A DNA stretch of 32,327 nt from the NCBI GenBank assembly GCA_025055295.1, contig JANWWW010000014.1:1-32327 (forward strand), read 5' to 3'. Shown here in pieces: positions 10,434 to 19,709 of this stretch; position 1 is the first letter of the stretch; each line of letters begins with the position of its first letter. The notes beneath the pieces are model-generated. The model worked only from the letters and a program-made list of their open reading frames with translations, searched no databases and was not told the origin of the DNA. The translations under genes and the position numbers were made by a program. Source of the DNA: Deltaproteobacteria bacterium (GTDB lineage: Bacteria; Bdellovibrionota_C; UBA2361; JANWWW01).

Positions 10434-10486
10434 GATACACTTAGGGGGAAGTATCTTAAGTTTTTGTTTAGTGGTAGCATATTTAC

Positions 10487-13261
10487 ATGACGTGTCGATT
10501 CAATCCACAGACTCACAACACTCAAGAAGAAAACTTTATGTATGAATTGCTCAGGAAAACCGTTTATGAATTTGATCATAATAAATTGCATACGCTCGTG
10601 AACCAATTCGGTGAAAACAACCCATTAATCCGTAGAAGTTTTGCAAAACTCTGCAAAGACAACCCTGAGACCACCGATTGTCTAATAAAAGCTGGGCAGG
10701 AAAATCTTTTATTGTGGCTGATGGATGAAGGACATACACGCTTTACCAGTTATTCTTTACTTTTTGCCGTTGAAGCTAACCTCACGCGGATAGCTGAACG
10801 CTTATCAAGGAGCGGGCTAATTTATGAATTGCACTGCGGCGAAAGAGGGACCATTCTGCATATCGCGACCGAAAATAAAAACCATGAACTTTTACGAATC
10901 TTAGTTAGAAGGTTCCCGAGTATAATTGAAGAACCTAACAGCCAAGGACAAACGCCATTAGAAAAAGCTTGGGAGTTACGTGATTACGAAAGTATAGGGA
11001 TTATGCTGGAGGCGTCAGCTTACATGCTGTCAAGTTCCAATCAAAAACCATTTTTTGCTCTCGCGATTTTGGAAAATGACCCCGCTTTGGCAAAAAAAAT
11101 AATTTCTAACATCACTGAAGTGTCACTTATTGGCAGCAGAGCAGGTAATGTCACCGAGGAGTTCTTGATAGATTTGCTGGAAGGTCGAGGCACGAAATTA
11201 CGCAGGGAAGTGTTTAAAGGTTTTGGAGGCCGTGTCCTAGAGACCGCTCTTCAAGCTAACTCAGATCAAGTTGTCAGAACTCTCTTAATAGAGGGTTTTG
11301 ACATCGATTTTGATATAAAAATTTTGACTACCTCAACAGGAGACCTTGACCTAGGCGTTAAACTTTCAGAAATTGTCTCGGAGATGGACTCATCCGATCT
11401 TAGCCTCGAAACTCTTACTCTGCTCTTAGCAAAAGCATTTCAAGCCGGACATGTGCAACTTTTGACCACTGTTATGGACAAGTTCCTAGAGTTAATTAAA
11501 ACTAACCAGTTTTCAGTCCATAAATTTCCAAGGCTTTTAGTCTTAATTTGTGAAAAATCCGCGAGATTCAGCGCAGTGGATGAGCAAACGTTGCTCATAA
11601 TCAAAGAGTTGTCAAAGCATAATATCGATGAGGAATATAAGGATTGGTTGACAAGATTGTTGAACTCGTTAGCCGAAAACAATAATTTTACTATAATTAA
11701 TCGGCTCGTTGAGGAAGAACAACTAAGGTCCATCATTAGTCCGACAGGTTTTTTAAACCTCTTGTGCCATGCTTTAAGGTTAGATGATTTTAAACTAGTC
11801 GAAACCCTGCTAGGTTACCTACCTGAAGAATGTCGAAACGTCAACCCTGACACCCTTATTTCCTTTTTCAACTTCAGCAACCGTCTTCACCGGGATGCCC
11901 CCTTAACAGAGTTATTAGCAGGACCAAGAAACTTATATCGATTCGCACGGAAACACATACTAGGATTGTCTAGTTGTTCACCCCTGCCGTTAGGATCTTT
12001 CTCCTCGGTTGAGGAACTAGACAGGGCCATCGTCAGCTTACTTGGCTCTGTAAAACATGCTAGTTACTCCTATTTTTCGGAAAAACTCGGGTCCATACGA
12101 GAAATAGCCAAATCCAACAAAAATAGAGCTAATCTTCTGTTGACGAGGCAGAGGGGAAGTCCACAGCTTGTGAATTGTCTTGCAATTCGGTCTGTAATAG
12201 TAACAGGGTATCTTTTGCGAGATTTGGATTTTGATGAAAAGTCTAGTCATACACAAATTTTAGAATACGTGTTAGCAGTGTTTTTAAATTCTGTCGAGGA
12301 GTTTTTGAATGGCAAATCAAAACCGCATCAGATATTTAATGAACAAAAGCCTATTGGATACTCATTAAATGGGTTGGGGGATACTGCATCTCAGTTTCAT
12401 CGCAATTTCATGATACCTCAAGCTTTTTGGCGCGCAATGAATAAACATGGATTGACATCTGCAGAATTAAGGGCTTTAAATCGCACCACCGTTGAAAATC
12501 TTGTCGACAGTCTATTACAGTACAGCTTGAATTTTTTGGTCAGACGAGGTGGCTACGTTTATCTTATGCGAATTAACAATGCTTGGCATGGATTTAGAGA
12601 ACCTATTTCACTTCGACCGTTGAGGTATAGGACTTGGCCAGCTCTTTTTGACCCAGTTGTAATACAGAACTACAAGATTGTGTGCTTAACGAGCAGCCGA
12701 GACTTGGACGAAGAGGGCAATAAACTCAAGCATTGCGTCGGATCGGGGCATTATGATGATCTATGCGCCAAGGGATCTCACCATATTATTTCAATTAGAA
12801 ATTTAAATGATGAGCCACTTGCAACAGTGCAAGTGAAACTCAACAATCAATACCCTAGTGGCGTCAGTCAAATATGGGAAGTCGTACAAATTGGTGGGTA
12901 CAGGAATTCGGCCCCGGATCCAGACATACTCAGGATATGGGAAGAATTTGAGTGTCGAGTTTTCAATGGTGAAATCGACATTAACGAGGATATTAATTTA
13001 CTGGTTTTAGATCGTTTTGCCGAGCGAAACCACCTCAGCGACGTATCGCCTCTGGAGAAGTTAATAGGTATACCTCTCGATGGAACGCTCGATCAGCTAA
13101 ACCAAGAATACCGAAAATTTGGTATTCGTGGTGAAGATAATTTAATCAAAAGCTTTGTACCAACAGAAGGGGACCCCAATTATAATGACTTCGTTCGCAC
13201 AATTGACGAAATGGCGGAAAAAATTTTCCATGTCGTTAGGCCTTTTGAAACACTTAATTAG
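10487..13261 (+). CDS. Large protein with N-terminal ankyrin-like repeats and a C-terminal PcfJ-like domain
   Basis: RGTILHIATENKNHELLRILVRRFPSIIEEPNSQGQTPLEKAWELRDYESIGIMLEAS (ankyrin-like); CLTSSRDLDEEGNKLKHCVGSGHYDDLCAKGSHHIISIRNLNDEPLATVQVKLNN...WEVVQIGGYRNSAPDP (PcfJ-like HCVG...G...I.SIR...AT pattern). Confidence 0.78.
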   Translation: MTCRFNPQTHNTQEENFMYELLRKTVYEFDHNKLHTLVNQFGENNPLIRRSFAKLCKDNPETTDCLIKAGQENLLLWLMDEGHTRFTSYSLLFAVEANLTRIAERLSRSGLIYELHCGERGTILHIATENKNHELLRILVRRFPSIIEEPNSQGQTPLEKAWELRDYESIGIMLEASAYMLSSSNQKPFFALAILENDPALAKKIISNITEVSLIGSRAGNVTEEFLIDLLEGRGTKLRREVFKGFGGRVLETALQANSDQVVRTLLIEGFDIDFDIKILTTSTGDLDLGVKLSEIVSEMDSSDLSLETLTLLLAKAFQAGHVQLLTTVMDKFLELIKTNQFSVHKFPRLLVLICEKSARFSAVDEQTLLIIKELSKHNIDEEYKDWLTRLLNSLAENNNFTIINRLVEEEQLRSIISPTGFLNLLCHALRLDDFKLVETLLGYLPEECRNVNPDTLISFFNFSNRLHRDAPLTELLAGPRNLYRFARKHILGLSSCSPLPLGSFSSVEELDRAIVSLLGSVKHASYSYFSEKLGSIREIAKSNKNRANLLLTRQRGSPQLVNCLAIRSVIVTGYLLRDLDFDEKSSHTQILEYVLAVFLNSVEEFLNGKSKPHQIFNEQKPIGYSLNGLGDTASQFHRNFMIPQAFWRAMNKHGLTSAELRALNRTTVENLVDSLLQYSLNFLVRRGGYVYLMRINNAWHGFREPISLRPLRYRTWPALFDPVVIQNYKIVCLTSSRDLDEEGNKLKHCVGSGHYDDLCAKGSHHIISIRNLNDEPLATVQVKLNNQYPSGVSQIWEVVQIGGYRNSAPDPDILRIWEEFECRVFNGEIDINEDINLLVLDRFAERNHLSDVSPLEKLIGIPLDGTLDQLNQEYRKFGIRGEDNLIKSFVPTEGDPNYNDFVRTIDEMAEKIFHVVRPFETLN

Positions 13262-13629
13262 GCTAACAAATATTAAGTGATAACACCGTAATAACTGTTA
13301 AAATAATTCTGTATTATCAAAACGAGAGGTTTAATTTGAAATATTTCCCAAAAAAGTCGACCTTCAGTTGTAAAACCAAGCTACAAAAGCCAAATCATTG
13401 CAAAATGACCCCTTACAAGTTTTTAAAAATTGTGCTTACCATGACTTCAGAAAAATTCTTCTAGTCATTAGTGGATGAAGGGTTAACCTTCCGCATATTG
13501 GTTAAATAAAATTTTCCGAAAGAACCTGTATTTATTAGTTTAATATGCCAAACAACCATTATTTTTTAAGTCACTTGAGCCTGCATGTGAAATCAAAAAA
13601 TAAAGCCTTTAGTAATGTCCCTTTGAACC

Positions 13630-14721
13630 TCACAAACCAGATACCCTGGCTAACAAATGACCATGAGTATCAGTTACTTCCTGAAACACAAACTTTATCA
13701 AACTATCACCCTTGCCAGGTTGCGATGCTTGAGACGTTTTTTCAAGAATATCAGCGAAAATAACCGGTCCAACTGGAATATGAGCCAATTCAAATTCAAA
13801 CTTGTCACAAATACTAAGAACAAATCTTCTTAAGTTTTGGTCTTTTGGTAAACTATGAAGCGCTACTGTTTCGAATATTCCCTTTATGGCCTCATACAAC
13901 AACAAAAAAGGATCAATCGCAAAGGCATTGACTATTGGAGTGCCGCTCTCAGGATCATGCAGCAATTTTACAAAACCAGCCATTGCACTTTGTGTAAATG
14001 CCAGATCATATATTGAAAGCCCAGTAAAATGGAGCAAATTCCCGATATTGAAAAATTCTCTTGCTTTCTCAAACGTTGTGGGTTGGATACCTGTAGCTTT
14101 ATATTCACCGCAAGAACCTTTTTCTAACATCTTCGAAAACACATACCCGGCAGTGCCTTGTACGTATACCATATTCACAATTAAACGCCTTTCGATTTCT
14201 CGCTTTAAACTAGCAAACTCCTCGTGAGTTAGCTGGAACGTGCCCTCAACACTTCTGTTAAGATCTAAAAAACCAAATTCACTTTGTATCTCTCCATATG
14301 AACGAGCAAGTCTAAGACGAAACTTAATTTTTTCTGTAATTTCATCCCCAAACTCTTTCTGCAAAATAGACAAAACAAAGTCTTCCGCTACTGTTTGCCC
14401 AGTTTCTTGCAAAATGTGTCTGTGTAAACTAAAAGCTTTTTGGGCACAAGATTGTAACAAAGCCCCCATATTCGTGAAACCACTTAAAAGCTCCTCAAAC
14501 CGTCTTCTAAAAGTGTCAATAATGTAATCTACATTTGCTGGGTGAATTATGTGCGGTATCAGACATGAATGGTTGGTCGATCCCCTCAAGACACGCCGTA
14601 AATAAAGGGTGACCGTTTCACGTTCTTCTATGAAGTAAACTGGATCCGAGGGCGGCCTCCTAAGCAAACTCTCTACAAATTGTAACGGATTCCTATAACG
14701 GTCCTGCTCTGGTATCAACAT
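13630..14721 (-). CDS. Uncharacterised protein (363 aa)
   Basis: Long ORF with plausible composition; ATG start overlaps the stop of the upstream small ORF by 7 nt (ATGTTGA). No family recognised. Confidence 0.7.
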   Translation of the reverse strand: MLIPEQDRYRNPLQFVESLLRRPPSDPVYFIEERETVTLYLRRVLRGSTNHSCLIPHIIHPANVDYIIDTFRRRFEELLSGFTNMGALLQSCAQKAFSLHRHILQETGQTVAEDFVLSILQKEFGDEITEKIKFRLRLARSYGEIQSEFGFLDLNRSVEGTFQLTHEEFASLKREIERRLIVNMVYVQGTAGYVFSKMLEKGSCGEYKATGIQPTTFEKAREFFNIGNLLHFTGLSIYDLAFTQSAMAGFVKLLHDPESGTPIVNAFAIDPFLLLYEAIKGIFETVALHSLPKDQNLRRFVLSICDKFEFELAHIPVGPVIFADILEKTSQASQPGKGDSLIKFVFQEVTDTHGHLLARVSGL

Positions 14722-14921
14722 AGGGCCTTTGCTGGAACTTCCTCAGGATTAATATTTGGTGGCGGCTTCAATGGATCTGGATCTCTTTCAATATTAGGAA
14801 ACTCTTCTGGGAAAGGAACTTCAGATGGTTCCGGACCCCAAGGAAAATCGGGTATTTCTCTTTCCCTCGTTGGTGGCTCTTTCACTGGAACAGTTGTTGG
14901 AATACACAAAGGCGCTGGCAT
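14715..14921 (-). CDS. Small Pro/Glu-rich protein, translationally coupled to the downstream gene
   Basis: MPAPLCIPTTVPVKEPPTREREIPDFPWGPEPSEVPFPEEFPNIERDPDPLKPPPNINPEEVPAKALC; preceded by TAATAT 6 nt before ATG. Confidence 0.55.
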   Translation of the reverse strand: MPAPLCIPTTVPVKEPPTREREIPDFPWGPEPSEVPFPEEFPNIERDPDPLKPPPNINPEEVPAKALC

Positions 14922-15290
14922 ATAACCATATTATGACACTGATTTAAAATTTAAGCAAATTCAAACAGGTTTTTAGTATAAACCAAAAGTTCTCGCTTAA
15001 AGTTTATATTTGCTGTTTACAATCTGAGGTTTTTACCATCCTTTTAAAGCGTCCTAAGCCTCAGTTTTTTTAGTATTGCACTCAACCACTTAAAAAGTCT
15101 CAATCTCCTCAAAGGGCTAAAACATAAGTTATAGTTAGACTTACCTTAAAAATGCTTCAGCCCGCTGACTTCGATTTTTTAGGTTATCCTCTTCAACTAA
15201 TTTCCTGAAACTCTAAAATTTATTATTACTTGCCACATTCTTTTGACGCTTTCAAAGATAAAAACTTCCAATGTTTTTTAACAAACATAA

Positions 15291-15722
15291 CTAGTTGAAA
15301 TTAAATCTGATTTGGAACCTCTGTTGGTCTCGGTTTTGTGCCCGTGGGACCAATACTTGCTTGGATATCGTGTAATTGCCCTTAGTTATACTCCGAAGCC
15401 GAAGGTTTAAGTTGAGTTGTCCTAAAAAGTTTTGATCGTTGTTAAACTGAGTCGAGGTTAGGGTGAAGCAACTAGAAGTTTGATTTCTAGAGCACTGCCC
15501 GAGGCCTGAAATGTCTCTAAACAGATTACGTGCTGTGTTTTCAATTTGCGCTAAACTTTCAACTTCGGTAAAAATCATAACCTGATTCACTCTTTCACCA
15601 AACTCAGAGCCTATGCTTGACCACCACATGAGCATAAGGGTGTCCAAAAGCCACAAAAAACAAAAAAGACCCACCGTGACAAAAACAAGAGCAAACTCAA
15701 GAGCAACAGTGCCTTTTGTCAC
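15291..15722 (-). CDS. TadE-like pseudopilin-type protein
   Basis: MTKGTVALEFALVFVTVGLFCFLWLLDTLMLMW: the G.xAlEFAlv + TM N-terminus typical of TadE-like proteins. GTG start. Confidence 0.6.
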   Translation of the reverse strand: MTKGTVALEFALVFVTVGLFCFLWLLDTLMLMWWSSIGSEFGERVNQVMIFTEVESLAQIENTARNLFRDISGLGQCSRNQTSSCFTLTSTQFNNDQNFLGQLNLNLRLRSITKGNYTISKQVLVPRAQNRDQQRFQIRFNFN

Positions 15723-15826
15723 AACTGATATTAACTATTTTAACAAAGGTATTAGGATTAAGATACGCCTGTAGCTTCTACAGTATTGCAGTTATTATTG
15801 GTTAAAAAGCTATAATTCAGGGAATT

Positions 15827-16951
15827 ATGGCAGAATATTTATTTTCTTCAGAATCAGTTTCATGCGGACATCCCGACAAAATTTGCGACCAAATTTCTGA
15901 CGCTATCCTTGATTATTGCCTCGAGAGGGACAAAAACTCGCGGGTAGCATGTGAAGTTTTGTTCAAAGGTTTTGATGTTGTAATAGCTGGGGAAATCACC
16001 AGTTCCGTGGATGTAAACCAAGAGGTTTTAAGCAATTTGGTGCTTCAAGTTTTGGAAGACGCAAATTACGGCGCGCATACATTAGGGTGTGAATTCTCAG
16101 AGCTTCGACTTCACAATTTTTTGAGTAAGCAAAGCGAAGACATATCGCGAGGGGTCAATCAAGATAACAAATTAGGGGCTGGTGATCAGGGCATCATGTT
16201 TGGTTTTGCGACAGTTGAAGCGCCAGATTTTATGCCTTTTGGGATTTACTATGCCCACAGGCTCATGGAGCGTCACAAACATGTTTGCAAAGCCTACCCA
16301 ACGCTTCTAGGCCCTGACGCAAAATGCCAACTTACAGTTCAGTATGAAGATGGAAAGCCTGTCAAAATTTCAAGACTTGTTTTCTCCAGCCAACATTTTC
16401 CCGACGTACGTGTTGAAAAACTGAAAGAGTTGATTGTTGAAGAGATAGTGAAAAAAGTTCTACCGTCCAGTTTTCTTGATGGCACAGAGTATTACGTCAA
16501 TCCAACAGGAAGATTCGTGGTAGGAGGACCGGTAGCGGACTGTGGATTAACGGGAAGAAAAATCATTGTTGATACTTACGGCGGATATTCTAGACATGGT
16601 GGAGGGGCGTTTTCAGGAAAAGATCCCACAAAGGTTGACAGGTCAGGAGCCTACGTAGCTCGACATATTGCGAAAAAGGTCGTTGCGCTTGGATGGGCGG
16701 AAAAGGTTGAAGTTCAACTCGGTTACTGTATAGGCAAACCCGAACCTGTAAGTTTTTGTCTAAACACTTTTGGAACAGAGAAGATGAAAATGAACGAAAT
16801 TTTAGAATTTATCAGAACGCGCTATGATCTCTCCGTGTCGGGAATTATCAACCAGTTTGACCTTTTAAACCAAAAATACCTGCCAACAGCCGCTTTCGGT
16901 CATTTTGGAAGATCCTGGGATGGCTCGTTTAGTTGGGAAAACGTTGATTAA
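15827..16951 (+). CDS. metK: S-adenosylmethionine synthase
   Basis: FSSESVSCGHPDKICDQISDAILD, GAGDQGIMFGFA, GRFVVGGPVADCGLTGRKIIVDTYGG, HGGGAFSGKDPTKVDRSGAYVARHIAK. Confidence 0.97.
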   Translation: MAEYLFSSESVSCGHPDKICDQISDAILDYCLERDKNSRVACEVLFKGFDVVIAGEITSSVDVNQEVLSNLVLQVLEDANYGAHTLGCEFSELRLHNFLSKQSEDISRGVNQDNKLGAGDQGIMFGFATVEAPDFMPFGIYYAHRLMERHKHVCKAYPTLLGPDAKCQLTVQYEDGKPVKISRLVFSSQHFPDVRVEKLKELIVEEIVKKVLPSSFLDGTEYYVNPTGRFVVGGPVADCGLTGRKIIVDTYGGYSRHGGGAFSGKDPTKVDRSGAYVARHIAKKVVALGWAEKVEVQLGYCIGKPEPVSFCLNTFGTEKMKMNEILEFIRTRYDLSVSGIINQFDLLNQKYLPTAAFGHFGRSWDGSFSWENVD

Positions 16952-17588
16952 GCGAGTAGTACCCACGACAAAATAAAAATTAACTAAACAGCGAATTTTG
17001 CTAACTAAATAATTATGTGCTTTTTTAAGTAACATAACCCCCAAAGGCCTAGTGTGGTATGTAGACGTCTTTTCGTACCACTACTCGGATTTTACTTGTC
17101 TGTCACCCACTGGCTGCCGATATGCTAAGAACATAGGTTTGCAAAAAATTTCTCGAAAAGTATTAAATAAACTACGTAAGAATGGTTCAATTTTTAAAAA
17201 AACCATCGTAAACCAGATTTCTGAAAGGTCGGTTGGTTTGTTACCGGGATTTTATCACTCATAAACTATTAAGGGTTAAATCTTGCAACTCCAAAAAATA
17301 ATTGAATTGTGATAACTACATTAGCTATCTCTCAACCCAACGTGCCTTAGTCTGTGACTACTAGGAGAATGGGGCGCAAATATATGACTTTTGATATGCT
17401 GGCTTTAGTTTACTATTTTTTGTTGACTCTTTAATTCAAACGTAAGGACGACAGATACTTGCTTAGTGTTATAAGCATGAACTAACAAACTTAAGCTTTA
17501 AGTTTTCAGAGCCTGTTCCGGCACCATGTACTTGCAAGGGTCTCAATAATCCAAAGACCTTTCAAGCTAATATATTGGACCATTGGAT

Positions 17589-17612
17589 TTTTGACTTACA
17601 TTAAAGTCAAAA
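17589..17612. terminator. Perfect 9-bp stem-loop downstream of the minus-strand gene ending at 17648
   Basis: ttttgactt-acatta-aagtcaaaa. AT-rich and no long U-run, so terminator function is uncertain. Confidence 0.4.
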
Positions 17613-17647
17613 CCGAATACCTAAAGAAAAAAGAGGTAAAGTGGTGT

Positions 17648-18973
17648 TCACCCTCTAACATTTAACTTTTTATCATCAGTTTGACTGTCCAATGTGAACG
17701 ATCCATCTTGGTGCGCTTCCAAAAATTTTATATCCCTGATTGCCGTTTCGATTGTTTCATGAACTTTTGTCGCCAAATCCTCGACAAGCTTGCCAAAAGT
17801 TGATTGCATTGATTGAAGTTCAGCCGGTTTAATAGTGGTTACTCGACATATATGCTCTATTAGCTCATGTTCAAGGAGGGACTTTATTTTTGATTTTAAA
17901 GGATTATCAAGGCCCATGACAAGTAAATATTTGGCTGAAAGGGCGTACACAATGGCATTTTCTGGATCCGATTGAACAGTATCCTCTGACCACTTTAGTA
18001 ATGAATGACACACGCTCAGGACTTTTTGATCGTCCTTTAATTTTTCCATTAGTTTTGATACCCGATCCTGCAATTTTCCCTCACTTAATTCATCGGTTGA
18101 AACTGATTTGCCTCCAAGATCAGATGCTAAAATGTCTAGTCGACCTTGCAACTTGGCTCGCTCATAAGGAATACCCATCGTCAATTCTACAAAAAAACTG
18201 GTTAAGCCTCGTTCCATTGACTCTATTAGCCACGCCGGTCTAATCGTACTAAATTGCGAGGCAACGTCTCTCTCGATTTGCCTTAAACAAGACACTAAAT
18301 CATCAACACATTTTTCGATTGTTGTTTTTGTTGTCTTTGGCTGTTTTTTGACCGCTCGTAATGTTGTCCGGTACTGAGCGTACGACGTTTCATAAGCTTC
18401 GACCAATCTCCGCCTTTGCTTGGGAGTGAACGCACGGCTTAGATACCAGTCAACTCCTGACGGAAAAATTTGTATATTCCTCGGAAACAAAAAATCAGGT
18501 AGAGAGACCAGGTACTGTGTATCGCCTGATAAATCGTTAGCTTTTATTTTCCTGACCACTGTATGACTCAACCATTCAAGGAATAGCTCTCTGCCTACTA
18601 TTTTCTTAAAATGCAAAATACTGTACACCCCCCGTGCCCAAAGAGTGGCTGCAAGCGGCAGTCCGAGAACACTCGGGATCAAAGATAAAGCTATAAAACC
18701 CGCGCAAACGAAGACACCACTTACCGACAATGCGGTCATCGCTGATAGCTCAAACGATGAAGGTACTCGAAATAACCAAGGCGATGAAAGTGGTGTGGAT
18801 CTGTCCATCCTAGCATAATGAAAAAAGTCAGTCACTCTACAAGAGTTAACCAAGTGTTGCAATTCCGCAATCTTAGACCCGAGATCGCGTAACTTACTCT
18901 CTAGTGAAAAAAAGTGAGGCGTGTCGCCGTCCCGTACTCTCTGTGCCTCAGCCAAATCAAAGTAGCGTGACAT
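17648..18973 (-). CDS. Uncharacterised protein with one bilobed hydrophobic (hairpin-TM) segment
   Basis: 441-aa ORF; SAMTALSVSGVFVCAGFIALSLIPSVLGLPLAATLWARGVYSIL is a closely spaced hydrophobic pair in an otherwise soluble, charged protein. SD-like AAGGA 4 nt before ATG. Confidence 0.75.
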   Translation of the reverse strand: MSRYFDLAEAQRVRDGDTPHFFSLESKLRDLGSKIAELQHLVNSCRVTDFFHYARMDRSTPLSSPWLFRVPSSFELSAMTALSVSGVFVCAGFIALSLIPSVLGLPLAATLWARGVYSILHFKKIVGRELFLEWLSHTVVRKIKANDLSGDTQYLVSLPDFLFPRNIQIFPSGVDWYLSRAFTPKQRRRLVEAYETSYAQYRTTLRAVKKQPKTTKTTIEKCVDDLVSCLRQIERDVASQFSTIRPAWLIESMERGLTSFFVELTMGIPYERAKLQGRLDILASDLGGKSVSTDELSEGKLQDRVSKLMEKLKDDQKVLSVCHSLLKWSEDTVQSDPENAIVYALSAKYLLVMGLDNPLKSKIKSLLEHELIEHICRVTTIKPAELQSMQSTFGKLVEDLATKVHETIETAIRDIKFLEAHQDGSFTLDSQTDDKKLNVRG

Positions 18974-19005
18974 TAAGTCCTTGACGAAAGTTTGAATTCC
19001 GAGGC

Positions 19006-19025
19006 AAGAGACCTCAGAGTCTCTT
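19006..19025. promoter_or_regulatory. Inverted repeat aagagac-N6-gtctctt upstream of the 441-aa gene
   Basis: Perfect 7-bp arms, 6-nt spacer, about 33 nt upstream of the start codon (start 18973, minus strand). Confidence 0.4.
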
Positions 19026-19282
19026 TTGCGCGCTAAAAAACGTTAGATTAAACCTATGTTTAAATTATATTAAATTATACCAAACATTGTTTATAAAAGC
19101 GATATCATGACGCCTTTCAAATGGGACATGACTCCAGTGCACCTAATCTCTATATGGTTACAAATTTAATGTTTTTTCAAAGGTCGCTTCAGCTTCTTTT
19201 ACATTTGAGGCGTAAACTCACGCCTAAAACAAGAAATCTTTCGTTTACAAATTTTCGGCACCGGAATAACTAGCCCAGCCAC

Positions 19283-19630
19283 CTATTTGATTAACTGCAA
19301 AGCGCTTAGCCTCTCTTTTTCTATTCTCTCAATTTTTCTTAAAGTTTCATTTTTCTTTCTTTTTCTTTTAACAGAAGGCTTTTCAAAATATTTTTTTGCT
19401 TTATATTCCCTTATAACCCCTTCGCGAACAAGCTTTCTCTTCAAAGCTTTTAACGCTCGCTCGATATTGTCACCTTCTACGAAAACTTCAAGCGGAATAG
19501 ACTTTCTTATCTCCTGCGCTTCTTCCTGCGCGTCTTGACCTAACTCTTCGCCTTCCTCTAAACTCTCTAAATCCTCATCTTTTTCGTCAACTGACGGATT
19601 TTTCGCTGTCAACTTTTTTGTCCTAGCCAT
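19283..19630 (-). CDS. rpsU: Ribosomal protein bS21 with acidic N-terminal extension
   Basis: IPLEVFVEGDNIERALKALKRKLVREGVIREYKAKKYFEKPSVKRKRKKNETLRK is S21; preceded by about 40 aa, rich in Asp/Glu. Confidence 0.88.
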   Translation of the reverse strand: MARTKKLTAKNPSVDEKDEDLESLEEGEELGQDAQEEAQEIRKSIPLEVFVEGDNIERALKALKRKLVREGVIREYKAKKYFEKPSVKRKRKKNETLRKIERIEKERLSALQLIK

Positions 19631-19637
19631 CTCAGTA

Positions 19638-19666
19638 ATTTTATCAATACTGCGTTAAACTTACAA
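19638..19666 (-). promoter_or_regulatory. Promoter for rpsU: TTGTAA-N17-TAAAAT
   Basis: -35 TTGTAA (19666-19661), 17-nt spacer, -10 TAAAAT (19643-19638), only 7 nt before ATG (19630). Confidence 0.65.
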
Positions 19667-19709
19667 ACCTACACAGTTTAATAAGCATCAAAGGTTATTA
19701 GAAGCCAAA

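Noticed and set aside
13545-13763. 72-aa plus-strand ORF overlapping the 3' end of the 13630-14721 gene
   Set aside because: Mostly antisense to a longer ORF, no motif.
15723-15826. SAM riboswitch upstream of metK
   Set aside because: Only about 100 nt of AT-rich sequence with one small hairpin; no match to known SAM riboswitch cores, and the -10 box sits too close to the ATG to leave a leader.
17052-17264. 70-aa plus-strand ORF after metK
   Set aside because: No hydrophobic or conserved pattern; likely chance.
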